64,000 bases of DNA from Coffea arabica (lineage: Eukaryota > Streptophyta > Magnoliopsida > Gentianales > Rubiaceae). The notes beneath the pieces are model-generated. The model was given only the letters and a program-made list of their open reading frames with translations. It was not told the origin of the DNA and ran no database searches. Position 1 is the stretch's first letter. Every line of letters begins with the position of its first letter. Made by a program: the position numbers and the translations under genes. The DNA lies in contig NC_092316.1 in NCBI RefSeq assembly GCF_036785885.1, positions 15,679,001 through 15,743,000 of the forward strand, in the 5' to 3' direction. Positions 1 through 12,276 of the stretch are shown in pieces.

Positions 1-1482
1 TTCATCAATCCTGCTAAAGAAATACAAGTTGAGCTTGCAATACCTGTCTCCACAGAAGATTTAGCAGCAGTTTCTATGTTGAATCCTGGACAGCAATCTG
101 CATTTGACAAAATAATGCAAAAAGTCAATACAAATACATCAGCTGCATTCTTCATTGATGGTCCTGGTGGCACAGGAAAATCTTTCCTTTATAAAGCACT
201 CCTCGCAACAATTAGATTAAAAGGTGACATTGCATTAGCAACTGCAACATCAGGAGTAGCTGCATCAATACTTCCAGGAGGTCGTACTGCTCACTCGTGC
301 TTCAAGATTCCACTCCATCATGAAGCTAACATCACATGCAATCTTTCTAAACAAAGTGCCATATCTCAGCTAATCAAGACTACAAAACTCATAATATGGG
401 ATGAAGCAGCAATAGCCAAAAAATATGCAATTGAATCGTTTGACAGATTACTCAGAGACTTGTTGAATTGTGATCAGATCTTTGGTGGAAAAATCATTGT
501 CTTTGGCGGAGATTTCAGACAAACTCTACCAGTTGTAAGGAAAGGTCAAAAGGAAAATTACATTTCTGCATCACTTATTAATTCATATGTCTGGCCTCAA
601 CTTGAAAAAATCCACCTAACTGAGAATATGAGAGCATCTTTGGATCCATCATTTTCAGATTTTCTTCTAAACATTGGAAATGGCACACAGCCAACCATTG
701 TAGATGACAAAATAAAGTTGCCTTCTCATATGATCATTCCTTTTATTGATGATCAGCCATCCTTAGACACCCTCATCAATGTTGTTTATCCATCCTTGTC
801 CAGCTTTCTACCTAGTAATTCTACAGTTATTAATAAAGTCATTCTCAGCACAACAAATGATATTGTACATGAAGTCAATCAAATGTTGATCCAGAAGTTC
901 CCTGGAGAAGAAGTCAAGTACATCAGTTTTGATCAAACCATAGATCCAAGCAAGCAAGCCGATCATGGTGACTTCTTAAATACTATTCACCCTCCAAGAT
1001 TACCCCCACATGAACTGATATTGAAGCAAAATTGCCCAGTTATACTCCTAAGAAATCTCAATCCTGCAAAAGGATTATGCAATGGAACACGTTTGATTTG
1101 TTTGAATTTCAACAAAAATGTTATTCATGCTGAAATTTCTGTTGGAATTCATTCTGGTAACCAAGCTTTCATTCCCCGCATTCCATTACATAGCTCCAAT
1201 GATGAATCATACCCAATACCCTTCAAACGTACTCAATTTCCAATTTCATTGTGTTTTGCCATGACAATTAACAAATCACAGGGACAAACACTTGATTTTG
1301 TAGGATTATATTTGAAAGAACCAGTATTTTCACATGGTCAATTGTATATTGCACTATCAAGAGCTAAAACTGGTGATAATGTTAAAATTCTGCTTAGACC
1401 TATTTCTTCTGATTCTCTATCGAATGATTGCACACGCAATGTAGTTTATCAGGAAATTTTGACAACTGCAGCTCATGATTAA
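1..1482 (+). CDS. Helitron Pif1-like helicase (RepHel C-terminal part, 5'-truncated by window edge)
   Basis: Superfamily 1 DNA helicase domain of a Helitron RepHel protein, which unwinds DNA during rolling-circle transposition. The frame is open from base 1, so the protein starts outside the window; the first in-window Met is at 76. Counted from that Met, the Walker A motif GPGGTGKS is at residues 29-36. A Walker B-type IIWDEA, a motif III-like FGGDFRQTLPVV and the C-terminal SF1B signature (NKSQGQTLDFVGLYL, then GQLYIALSRA) follow in order. The stop is TAA at 1480-1482. There is no frameshift or premature stop in the visible 494 codons, so this part looks intact. Pif1 identity is certain; Helitron rather than host PIF1 is inferred from the RPA-like gene and Helitron terminus downstream. 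Confidence 0.93.
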   Translation, partial: FINPAKEIQVELAIPVSTEDLAAVSMLNPGQQSAFDKIMQKVNTNTSAAFFIDGPGGTGKSFLYKALLATIRLKGDIALATATSGVAASILPGGRTAHSCFKIPLHHEANITCNLSKQSAISQLIKTTKLIIWDEAAIAKKYAIESFDRLLRDLLNCDQIFGGKIIVFGGDFRQTLPVVRKGQKENYISASLINSYVWPQLEKIHLTENMRASLDPSFSDFLLNIGNGTQPTIVDDKIKLPSHMIIPFIDDQPSLDTLINVVYPSLSSFLPSNSTVINKVILSTTNDIVHEVNQMLIQKFPGEEVKYISFDQTIDPSKQADHGDFLNTIHPPRLPPHELILKQNCPVILLRNLNPAKGLCNGTRLICLNFNKNVIHAEISVGIHSGNQAFIPRIPLHSSNDESYPIPFKRTQFPISLCFAMTINKSQGQTLDFVGLYLKEPVFSHGQLYIALSRAKTGDNVKILLRPISSDSLSNDCTRNVVYQEILTTAAHD

Positions 1483-2597
1483 GTATTCAACTTACATGTG
1501 TTTAATTCCAGATGCCTATATTTATTACTCTATATATTTACATATCTCTATGGCTAATAATATATTCTTCATATTTCATGTTACAGATATGGAAGACAAG
1601 TGCACTACTATCAGCAACCTGACAGACAAATCAAATGACTGGATCATAAAAGTCATCCTCATTGAAAAAACAAACATCTTCAGAGGAAAAGACCAAAATA
1701 CATTCCAGCGTTTCATGTTTGCAGATGAACAGGTGAATTCCATATTACAAATTCCTTCCATCAAAAACATATCAACCATAAAACTAAATATTTTCATTAC
1801 TCTTTACTATAATAATTATCCATGAAATTAACAAACACTTTCAATTATATCACTATACCATTCCCCATTCATCTATTATCGATTTTTAACTTCATTTATC
1901 ATGAACTTATTAATCAATTGATCACTGCTTTCTTTCCAGAATGAATCAATCCAGGCAATTGCTTTCACCAGAGATGTGAACTATGCAGATAGCAAACTTG
2001 ATCTTTACCGTACTTATTACATTGGCAATGCTGCTTTTTCAGCCATCACTGATCAAAGAAACCAAACTGGATCTGTACCATGGCAACTAACCATCAGCAA
2101 AACAACTTTCATCAAGCAAGCACAGAAACAAAATGAGCTGAACCTGCACAATCGGTTCCCATTAACTTCCTTCTGGGATCTTGACAAATATAAAAACAAT
2201 GATTCCATCAGATTCAGTAAACCTACATTTACTATTATCATTCATTCAATACAAGCATATATACCTTAACTTTTTTCATAGTTACACTCTCTATTTATCA
2301 AATCATTTTATCTCTGCAGATCTTCTTTGTGCTCTAATTCAAGGATTTCCAGAATCCATTATACCAACAGCAAAAGGACCACGCATAATTCGCAGATTCG
2401 TTGCTGTTAATGCTGAGTAAATTTTCAACTTTTTATCTTCTTCAACATGCTTCCACATAGACCATATCTTCATTCAACCACTTATCCATATACCAAATTC
2501 TCCGTTTTTGACATGACTAATTATCCATACAATAAATTATCTCTCTTGCACATTGATATCTATATATTTCAGATGTAGACCCATGATCTTCACCATG

Positions 2598-2602
2598 TGG
2601 GA
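2598..2602 (+). repeat. Target site duplication, left copy (TGGGA)
   Basis: TGGGA directly before the TG of the 5' LTR, identical to 22925-22929 after the 3' LTR. This is the 5-bp duplication left by Ty3-gypsy integrase. Confidence 0.95.
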
Positions 2603-5600
2603 TGTAGACACCAAATTTTTGTCAATTTTTAATGTTTTCCTGAATTTTTATCTATTTAATAAGTTATCTATTATTATTATTATTATTAATGTGTAATTTT
2701 CTCATTTTTGCAGGTTTATTTTAGAAAAAAAACAACAAAACGAAAACAAACAAACAAAAAAAGAGAAATTTTAAAAAACAAAAAAAAATCAAAAAATCAA
2801 AAATCAAATCAAAATCAAATTATTACAAAACTTACACATTTTCATCATTTTCCCTACCAAAAAACACTTAACCCATTCCTACACTCAACTTCCTTGATCT
2901 TTCTTGTCATCTAGTAAAAATAATCATTTTTGACCAAACAAACACACAAAGCTCTACGGCTACAAATTCACTGTTCACTCGGCTCTCTCTCACAGAGAAG
3001 ACAAGCCACAAAAAAAAAAAAAAAGCACTCCAATCCCTCTGGGCTCACTTGGCATAGGCAGAAAAAAAACAAGAGGAGGAAACGCACGAGAGAAGAGGAA
3101 GGGAAGCTCTCGGAATTTTGCAGCCTGACCCCTCACTCTCCCTCTCTCGGACTTGGGCGGAGGAAAGAAACAGAGAAGAAAAAAAAAATCTTCCCCAACT
3201 CCTCTCAGTTCCATCTCAACCTCACACACACCTACATTGAGATAATTTTTAGTTTTTGTCTAGCACATTAAATCAATGCTTCATTGTTTAGTTTTCTTTC
3301 GTTCTGTTGGCTGCCTTGTATTGTTGTTGTTGCATTGCTGAAAATTGGGAAATGGCATGAACTAGATGAAGGAAAAGGAAATGTTTCTCATGCATGCATA
3401 TTAACCGTTTGAAAAAATGCCAAAATGACAGACGAATTAAAAAGCTTAACATTGTACATGTTTTCTTGTCAAATAGGTGGTCGTTTGCTAGTGTAGGTCT
3501 GAAAAGGTGTGGTTATTCAAAAAATTTTGGAGTTTTGAGTGTTAAAAGTTTTGAAGGATTTTTATTATTTTTTGGACTGTTTTGGTTTAATTTTTGTCGT
3601 ATCTGTTGTTACTTTCATTGATGTTAGTTGATAGTTAGGTTGTAAAAATCACAAGGAGTGTTGTAGTATAAATTTTATATTTTTTGGTGAAGATTTGGGT
3701 GTTTTAAAGAAATAAAAACTGGAATGTATTTTGATATTTTGGCCACTTTCGGATCGTCTTTTGTAAAAACTAAATCCGGAAATGGAATCTACGCGAAAAT
3801 TGGAGTGGGGAGATGTATTTTGAGAAATTTTGGCTACCGGAGAGGTTGCCGGCGACCGGCAGTCCGGCGGTGGTGCCGCCGGCGGCCGCCATGGCCGAAG
3901 CTTCAGCTGGCCAAAGAAGAAGGAAGGAAACGGCTGGAAGTGGAGGAAGAAGAAAGAAAGAAAAGAAAAGAAGAAAAAAAAAGAAAAGAAAAGTGGGTTG
4001 GGCTAATTTTTTTAGTGGGCTTGTTTCTTAATTTCGGTTGGGTTAGAAGGTCAGACTCATGCTTCTTTTTTTTGGTTGGGCTTGAGGGGTAAAAAGACGG
4101 GTTGGCCTGCTCGTTTCTTTTGGGTTTCGGTTGGGCTTAGTAGTATCCGGCCCAAATAAATAAAAATGACGGTCGACGGCCTTTTTTCTCCCAAATTAGA
4201 AACCGAAATTTGCATTTTAGCCCCTGATCTTTGGAGTAGTTTCACTGCGGCCCAGACCATTTTAAATTTCTTGCATGTAAGTCCTTAAATTAATTGCACT
4301 TTGGTCCTTAAATTTTATCTTTCGTTTACTTTTGACCCCTGAACTTTGGAAAAATATAATTTTTGTCCCCAAAAGTTTTTCAATCTTTGCAATTAAGTCC
4401 TTGGCAAATTTTGGCTCTCTTTATTATGATTGTTCCTTTTTTTTAATAACTAATTATATTACTTTTGAACATATTCAACTTGTCATTTTTAGATGTTTTA
4501 AAATTCTTTATATTTGACATATTAGTGTGTATTTAGTACTTTTATTATTATTATTTTTTTTAATTGGTGCCATGATTCTTTTGTTCATTGTGAGTATAAA
4601 TAGGACAATTTGACTCCGCCCTCAGGGGCTTGGTCTGGTGGTTGAGATTGCTGAAGATGGAGCCTCAGGTCCCTAGTTCGAACCTTGCTGCCAGCAAGTT
4701 GCTGAGGGTGGTGAATAGTCTGTGGGGTCCACTCCCTGCGGGACACACCTAAAAAAAAAAAAAAAAAGGACAATTTGACTCCATTTAGTCACCACTTCAA
4801 ACGGGAGGTACTCATATTTTTATTATTTCAATGTCAATTACATGCTTTTATATGCTCCTATGTATTTGTATATTTTTATATGCTTTATTTATTGAATTTA
4901 AATGTTCATTTAAATTTTCTTATGTTATATTTGTTTAGTTAATTTTTATAATTATTTGAGAGGCATTTAAATATCTCAAAAAATGTAATAGATAGGATAA
5001 TTATGTTTGTTTCATTATATTTTTCCCTTTTAGATTGTAGTTGGGCTCCCCGATATAATAGATAGGTTGTGTGTTTATGTGGCTTACGTGCTATATGTTT
5101 ATCCGCATTTCTTAGGATTTTGGCATCTAGATATTATGTTTATGTGTTATGTGCTACGTGCTCTTATGTGTTTATTTGTTTTAATTTATGCCTTATTTGT
5201 TTCACCATGAATTGTTAATGCATGACGTCATCACACTTGTCCAACGCTAGTTATGGCTTCTCCCTTCGCTTACTTGCTAGTCCAACGCTAGTAAGGATTT
5301 TTAGAAATGGGCTAATCCAACGCTAGACCCTTTAGGTCGTCTTGCGCTAGATTCATCTTTGTGTGATATTCACTACATTTTCGTGCATATTTTCATTCTT
5401 AGGATCTTTTCTCATTTTCATGATATTCCTTATTATATTATCCCCTACCCTCTATAGGTGCTAATCATGTCATTTAGAATTGCATCTCATTTAAGCTAGT
5501 TCATTTGCTTGTTCATGTTAGGATAATTATTTTTCAAACATGGGAAATGGGTGATTATAACTTTTTAGTTTAAATATCCCATTAATCCCTATATAAGAAA

Positions 5601-6280
5601 ATTATGTCACGAGTTTTGCCTCCCGTACCCTTTATGTTGCATTCCCTTTTTCTTTGATCACTTATATCTATGTATATAATTTAATTTCTTTTCTTTACTT
5701 TTTAATTTCATCATTTGCATACTCGTGACACCTTCAAGGAATTATTTTGGCATTCGCAATTAATGCGATTAGTTCAATTAAACCCTTGAATGAACATTTT
5801 GTCCCTTTCGATATTTTTATAAATTTAGATTTGTATCCATATAGGAAACATCCAAATATGATAAAATTAAGGGTTAGATTAGAAAAATTTTGACTAAATC
5901 TCACAACTAGCTTAGACTAGGTTGAAAGGGTGCCTTACGTCTGAGTCAATTGAACATTTGCCTTCCCTTTCTTCAACCGTGACTCTCGAACCCATTTTCT
6001 CTTGTTTTCAAAGACTTGGAGTTGTCAAAAAGGGTTTTGATTTATTTTATTTTTTGTTAAAAAATATTTTTTTGGGTGACTTGGTACACCAAAACTCCAT
6101 ACCAAGTAGCGACTTCTATTTTTTCTAAAAAGCCCTTTTAGACTAAATTTTTGGACCCAAATTGTCGCATTTTTAAAGTCCCATTTTAGGTCCATTTTAA
6201 CTTGTTTTAAAATAAAATCACATCTTTTATAAATTTCGCACTTTATTTTTATTTTCATCGCGAAAAAATGGGACGCGACA
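2603..6280 (+). repeat. 5' LTR of the Ogre element (contains a SINE)
   Basis: Begins TGTAGACACC and ends GCGCGACA-like sequence (ACGCGACA), matching the 3' LTR throughout. It is 3678 bp, or about 3513 bp without the nested SINE and its duplicated target. It contains a short TAT microsatellite near 2670, purine-rich tracts near 2715-2800 and 3940-4000, a GC-rich patch at 3840-3900, and several short copies of TCCAACGCTAG at 5238-5325. Small ORFs at 2930-3271 and 3724-4092 recur with changes in the other LTR and show no known domain, so I treat them as noncoding. Confidence 0.95.
4618..4767 (+). mobile_element. tRNA-derived SINE inside the 5' LTR
   Basis: A 150-bp insertion absent from the 3' LTR. 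It has an A-box-like TGGTCTGGTGG at 4631-4641, a B-box-like AGTTCGAACC at 4675-4684, and a poly(A) tail at 4751-4767. It is flanked by a 15-bp duplication GGACAATTTGACTCC (4603-4617 and 4768-4782). The empty site, with a single copy of that sequence, is intact in the 3' LTR at about 21412-21426, so this is a clean filled/empty pair. Internal Pol III promoter boxes and an A-tail mean LINE-dependent retroposition. It is not a functional tRNA: no complete cloverleaf is apparent. Confidence 0.93.
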
Positions 6281-6283
6281 ACT

Positions 6284-6300
6284 TGGTGACTCCACTGGGG
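6284..6300 (+). other. Primer binding site (tRNA-Arg-like)
   Basis: TGGTGACTCCACTGGGG lies three bases after the 5' LTR. Its complement ends in CCA and matches the acceptor and T-arm ends of a plant tRNA-Arg that begins GACTCCA, allowing one mismatch at the discriminator position. A tRNA-Arg primer is the usual choice in Ogre elements. The tRNA identity is from memory and needs alignment. Confidence 0.75.
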
Positions 6301-7375
6301 AAGCTAGAGAGTCCAAACACTTGGTTTAGTTGTCTTTTCTCTTCCTAACCCTTTTATTTATCATATTTGGATGTTTTAGGTTGTATTTTTCTTTTTTAGG
6401 ATATTTTGCATTTCACACACGCGACCGTCTCTTGATATCCGTGTATGCGATGATTTGTTTATTTACTTTCATTTATTTATGTTTATATATACTTGTATCA
6501 CGCTTGCATCTTGGGTGGAGGGAAATACCACTTTAGAGCATCCACACGTGTTTTAATTATAATCTCTCTCCTCAAAAGGAAACACTTCATACGTGCATGC
6601 ATTACTTTCACCCTATTTTTATTTTTTCGTGGGCGCCATCCCACATTTCCTTATAGGACTAGAATCGATTTCCTTAGGTATGCGGATGGTGTGCTCTGCG
6701 TCCATAGCGATGCTTAAGGGATTACTCAAACCACCGATCAAAAGCTTTGGGATTGATGACCTTTAGCCTTTTGGTCTGAAGGTTTGGGAGCCTGAAACCT
6801 TATTAGTCTGGATGCATTAGTAAGTCAAATCTCATGCATCCATATTAGAAATTACCTAAGATAGAATCAACCTTACCCGATTAGTAACACTAGACACGAG
6901 AGGGAGGGATTTCACCCCCTCTTTCTTTGCTTTATTTACTTTTCATTCTTGTATCATTTATTGTCACGTGTTATATGTTACTTGTTGAACTAATCTCTCC
7001 TTGTTTTCCCTTTTTCTGCATACACAAACTTTAGAAATAAGAGTCCTAACATGGTACTCGTTTAGGATAAGACCGCCTCTTATATCAAGCATGTTTAAAT
7101 TTTAGTTAATTGCATATGCATGTGTACTGCACATCATTTTAGGCTTACCCCGGCATTTAAATGGGGCACTTTTAGGTCACATTTCAATTATTTCATTGTA
7201 TATTTAATATGTTTTAATAAATTGTCATCATGTATTAACCATAGAGGGAATGCCGCATAGGGAATTCCACGGTAGGAATAAGCACCTTTTGTCTCGGACA
7301 TGTAATCCAATGAGACTTGCATGTTTATGATTTTGTATTGCTTAAGGGGTAAAATCCCGAGGTAATGTACTAAAA
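6301..7375 (+). other. Ogre untranslated leader
   Basis: About 1.1 kb between the primer site and ORF1. ORFs at 6330-6717 are short, overlapping and without recognisable motifs. I see no gene here. Long leaders are normal for Ogre elements and probably hold packaging signals, but none can be pointed to. Confidence 0.6.
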
Positions 7376-8871
7376 GTGAAATTCCTCCTCAGATGGCCCA
7401 GAATGCTGAACCAGATACCTCGGGAACTAATAGATTGGAAAAATAATATGACACATGAGGTGAAGAGACTGTTCAAGTATGTGGGACATTTACCGAGTCT
7501 TCTAAGCATAACCCCAAATGTTGCAATCATTCAAGCTTTACTGGGGTATTGGGATCCAAAAGGTTCTATTTTTCGATTCGGTGAATGTGAACTAACACCA
7601 ACTTTAGAAGAAATAGAGAGATTATTGCAGATACCTGGAAAAGGTTATCCTATGATACATCCAACTAATGGAACAAGGGAACAGTTTTATAGGTTTTTGG
7701 GATTAAGGCAAGCTAGTATGAACCAACATCCGGATGCGAGATCGTGTCCGTTAGAGTTTCTGTATGAACGATTTGGAGAAAGAGGGTCTATGAACAGTAC
7801 CGAACCGATTTTTTTATAAGTAAAGAGCAATGGGTAGAGAAGCGAGTGCAAGCTTTTGGATTAGTTTTGATCAATCTGTTGTTGTTCCCGCAAAAGCATG
7901 GAAAGATCGCATTTTTCACTATCAACATGGTTCAGAGCCTATTTTCGGGAATTAATGGAATGACCCCTACCTTGGTACCTGTAATCATTGCCGACATCTT
8001 CACGACCGCTACTGAATGTCAAAAGAAGAGAGGTTTCTTTTATGGGTCAAATTTGATACTTCAAATGTGGGCAATGGAACTAGCGAAGAAAACGCTCAAT
8101 CCTTTGGGATCTTGTCTCCTCGCAGAGAATTGGATCGAATCACACCGAGAAAGGGTCAAAAAGTACTATCGAATTGCATCTCCGAGTCAGTTTATTCAAG
8201 AGTTCAATAACTTGACACCTGAGAAAATACAATGGGTTTTGGATTGGACAAAAGTTAGGGATCCGGTTTTCACGACTACCCAACACAGTTTTATCCCCCT
8301 AGCAGGCACCAATGGATTGATCGCATATGTTCCGCAACGAGTCATGAGGCAATTTGGGTATCCGCAAAGAATTCCGATGATACAAGAGATTGAAAATATC
8401 AGACTCAACACAGTTGCAGAAAGTAGGAGCATGGTATTGGAAGCTTGGAAAAATCTTCTTAGTTTAGAGAACTTGCACTTGGATCAAGTCAACAAATTGG
8501 AACTTAAGGTCATTTCAGAATATAATGAGTGGATCAAACTGATAGTCGAACAAGCAAGAGAGAAATCACAGTCTGCTTCCGCTAGCCCTGAAGAATAGAT
8601 AGATAAGCTAAAGAAAGAGCTCGAGGATTATCAATTATAACTTATAGTGGCCAACCATGCCCTAGAAGACGCCTGAGCACAATTAAAGCGGGAGACGAGA
8701 AAAACTGAAAAGTTGGAGAGAGCCCTGGATGCATTTGACAAAATTTGAGAAGGAATTCGGAAGCTTACTATAGGAAATTCTAGAGAGTCTCAACGTACTA
8801 GTTTAGCAAGGCATGAGGATTTTATAAAAATGGTCAGTCGAACCATCAATAAAGCTGTACAAAATGATTGA
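7376..8871 (+). pseudogene. Ogre ORF1 (plant mobile domain-like), frameshifted and with four premature stops
   Basis: The extra ORF upstream of gag that distinguishes Ogre-type elements; its function is unknown. The N-terminal half, 7376-7819, contains YWDPKGSIFRFGECELTPTL and LEEIERLLQIPG, which resemble the plant mobile-domain/aminotransferase-like family (DUF7745-type; name from memory). The frame changes by one base near 7785-7790 and continues at 7846-8598. After TAG at 8596 the same frame stays coding-like and charged, to a natural-looking TGA at 8869-8871, but it is interrupted by TAA at 8638, TGA at 8674 and TGA at 8746. All four internal stops are one C-to-T step from CAG, CAA or CGA. 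The true start is uncertain; another ATG lies at 7393 in a different, short frame. Confidence 0.75.
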
Positions 8872-9073
8872 ACTTGTCAGTGGTTAATGAGAATTTCTAC
8901 TTGAATTTCTACATTCACTTACAGGTTTGAAATTGGGATTTTACCCCGAAGGTGTTGCATCATATTAGGCCGACTCTTGGTACAAAAAGGGCTCTTTCAT
9001 AGGACATGCATCCGAATTATTTAAATATCTACTAACTCATTTTTTTCCTTTTTCTTGAATAAATTACAACAAT

Positions 9074-11358
9074 TTGACAGAAAATTCACTTCTAAATCAG
9101 TTTCTTTTCTCCACTATCAGGTATTTTTTCACAATAGTTACCCAAAGAAGCCCCATCATTACCAGGTCCCGAAGTAGAGTCTTGAGACAGTCTATAAACA
9201 TGAGTTCAGTACCAGAAACTTCGAAAAGATCTGCTATAATAACGTCGCCGGATTTCACAGCATTGGGAGCTCAGTTAAGTGAGGTACTTGGCAAGTTCAA
9301 TGAATTAAGTGCTGAAATGACCGCACAAAGGCGTGTAATTGATCAGTTGGTCGCAAGCAACAGTGGTGGTGGTGTCCCCAACGACCAAGAACCTATCGAT
9401 AATCACCCACCTGCACAAGACTATCAACCACCCCACACATCCAATACTCAAATACCTTTCTCTCCTCCTTTCGCTAATCCGCTTGAAAATACCTTTACCC
9501 GACTAAATTCAGACTTTTCCTATATGCATCCAAATTATGTATTGGTGAACCCAACCAGTAGTCAAATCCCTCAAACCCATCCACAAATCAATCTGAACGT
9601 TCCCCCCAACCCTCAGGGACCGCACCACCACCTTACAGAGCCTTTTCTACTGGATACTGCATCTCAAGGGAAGGCGGCGATGGAAGAACAACGTACACCC
9701 ATTGATAAAGATCTGTTAAAAAGGTTGGATCGATTCGATGACTTTATAAAAAAGAATCAAGGGTTGAGCAGGCATGGTGGTTTGGACTACGATGAATTGT
9801 GTCTTTTCCCAAATATTCAGCTACCGTTGGGATTCAAAACCCCTAAATTCAGCAAGTATGATGAACTAAAAATCCTAAAACGCATCTCAAGATGTTTGCC
9901 AACAAGTTAGGTAAACCCGTGGATGATGAGAATTTACCTATGCGTCTATTTTAGAAAAGTTTGGAGAGAGATGCTTTAGATTGGTATTCAAATTTGAAGT
10001 CTGAAGAGGTCAAAATCTGGTTGGATTTGTCAACAACCTTTGTGAAGCAATATGAGTTTAATTGTGAATTGGCACCAACACGAACCATACTGGAGGGTAC
10101 GAAAAGAAAGCCGTCGGAAGATCACAAGACTTACGCAAAACGGTGGAGAAAGTTAGCTGCCAAAGTGGAGCCTCCTATGACTGAGGAGGAGATTGTTCGT
10201 ACTTTCATCAAGACTCACGATCCATCCTATTTTGAAGAGATCTTCCACATGACGGGAAGTTCATTTGCTGCTATCATTAACAAATTGGAGGAGTATGATG
10301 AATTTATCAAAGCGGGGAAGATTGTTAATGTGTCTGCATTAAAGTTGCAATTGGATGCTCTACAAAATCAAAACAGCAATGGGAAAAAGCCCCAATTCAA
10401 GAAGAAAGAAGGTGATACTGCTTTTATATGGGATCAGGGCCCGTCTTTCAGACCTAGAAACCATCCCACCTATTCTTTCCCTTACCCGTATTACACCAAT
10501 CCTCAACCAGTCTACCACACTACTACCCAATTCTATCATTCCCGACCAAATCATTTGAATACCTCGCCCTTACATCCAACTTCACAACCTGTCTTTCAAA
10601 ATCACTCTCGTCCCATTTATCATTCCAGACCAACCCTGCAAAACAATAACCCTTCTCAAAATCCTTTGCAAACCAGTGAAATTCAAATTCAGAAGCAATT
10701 TCAAACCTTCACCAACTTGGGCTGACCTATTGATCAGTTGTATGAGCAATTAAAAGCAGTTGGAAAAATTGGCACTGTTCCTCCCAAAATCTATCCCAGA
10801 GGTCCTCCTGCCGATTATGATCCGCATGCAATCTGTGCTTATCATTCTGGAAGTCCAGGTCATATCACTGGCAATTGTTGGGGTTTAAAACATAAGATTC
10901 AGGACATGATTGACTCTGGAGACATTCTTCTCAGAAGAAAGGGAGAGCAGGGACCGAATGTTAGTAAGAATCATTTACCTAAGCATGGGAACACTGTTGG
11001 AGTTATCATCGCTGATGAAGATTTTATCGATCCCACACAGTACATTTTAGATGAAATTGAAGTGTTTGGCATGATGGAGGCTGACCATGCGAGAATGAGA
11101 AAACTGTCGCCTGTTGAAAAGTCCATGACTAAGGATAATGTCGAGAAAAATTTGAAATCTTTTGTGGAGCCATTTATAATAGAAGGAGGGCCTTCCGAGG
11201 TTGACAAAGTTCCTTTTATTCTGGATCTACCATATTTTGAATAGGATATATCAGAGTCTGTTATTCTCGAATTTTCGGAACAAATGCCTGTCAATAACTT
11301 GCAAGAGGTACCATGAAATTACGAGGAACCTAGTCTATTAATTGGAGATAAAAAATGC
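9074..11358 (+). pseudogene. Ogre gag (capsid/nucleocapsid), broken
   Basis: Structural gag protein that would assemble the virus-like particle. An N-terminal region (9074-9870) is rich in Pro/Gln/Asn after a short helical stretch. The retrotransposon gag domain follows (DALDWYSNL at 9970-9996, then ERDxx/FIKTHDP-type motifs), and a nucleocapsid knuckle C-x2-H-x5-H-x4-C lies near 10828-10875. The frame shifts by one near 9867, just before the gag core. In the downstream frame there are stops at 9952 (TAG), 10723 (TGA), 11242 (TAG) and 11314 (TGA). The ATG that begins the conserved region may be at 9200 rather than 9074. Gag and protease share one frame, as expected for a single polyprotein. 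Confidence 0.85.
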
Positions 11359-12276
11359 TTGAAGAAGGAGGTATCTACTGTTGTCAGGTCTGAAAAAACT
11401 GCGAAAAACTCCGAAATCGGCGTTCAATTCAGAGCCAAGGTTAAATCCCTGAAGCCCAAGTCTCTTGTGTCTGAAAAGGAAGCTGTGGATTTTCTAAAGA
11501 TGCTAAAGAGAAGCGAGTACAAAACAGTGGAGCAGTTGAATGGGATGCCTGCTCAGATCTCTTTTTTGAATCTTCTCTTGACCTCCGAATTACACAGAGA
11601 AGCATTGCTCAAAATCTTGAACGAAGCCCAAGTCCCTAAAGATATTCCAGTGGATAAATTTTCTAACATTGTGGGGAATGTACTTGCTGCTAATCATATT
11701 GCCTTCTCCGATGATGATCTGACTGCAGAAGGGATCGGGCATAACAGAGTTTTGTATATATCAATCCGTTGCAATGGAAAGCTGTTGCCGAGGGTTTTAG
11801 TGGATAATGGGTCAGCGTTGAATATCTGTACATGGAACACTCTCACCAAGCTTGGATTTCTTGATATTAAACTCCATCCATCTGCAACTGTGGTTCGAGG
11901 ATTTGATGGTTCAAGGAGGGAATCTATGGGTAAAACAGATCTGGTATCGGAGATAGGTCCTGCTCAATTCCAAGTTACTTGCCAAGTCATGGATTTCTCC
12001 AGCGTTTACAATATTTTACTTGGAAGACCTTGGATACATGCTTCCAATTCAGTGTCATCTTCTCTGCATCAAATATTGAGGTTTATTGCGAATGATCAAC
12101 TCATTATTGTGTTTGCTGAGGATGACTGTACCATGATCGTTGGTGCAAAGTTTAATGGTGAAAATAGAAAAAGAACTCCAATTTCGTCTCATCACGTTGC
12201 TGACATCGTCTCTGTGGGATGGGCATCCAAGGATAAGTCGCTGACTCAATCAGATTTGCCAGAGGCAGTATTATGA
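11359..12276 (+). pseudogene. Ogre protease region of gag-pol
   Basis: Retropepsin-type aspartic protease that would process the polyprotein. The active-site loop reads LVDNGSALNIC near 11800-11830, in which the usual D-T/S-G is D-N-G, as is common in Ogre/Tat proteases. The later conserved block YNILLGRPWIHASN is near 12010-12050. The frame is open from 11359 to TGA at 12274. It is separated from the upstream gag frame only by the stops at 11242 and 11314, and it loses the frame by one base at about 12270, before the G-patch part. No separate start is needed; the first in-frame ATG, near 11359, is incidental. Confidence 0.85.

Noticed and set aside
2930..4092. ORFs of 72-122 codons in the 5' LTR, with counterparts at 19707-20021 and 20506-20910
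   Set aside because: They are low-complexity Lys/Arg/Ser translations of purine-rich LTR sequence, and differ between the LTRs by frameshifting indels.
4625..4690. Possible tRNA gene
   Set aside because: A and B boxes are present but no cloverleaf; A-tail and flank duplication show a SINE.
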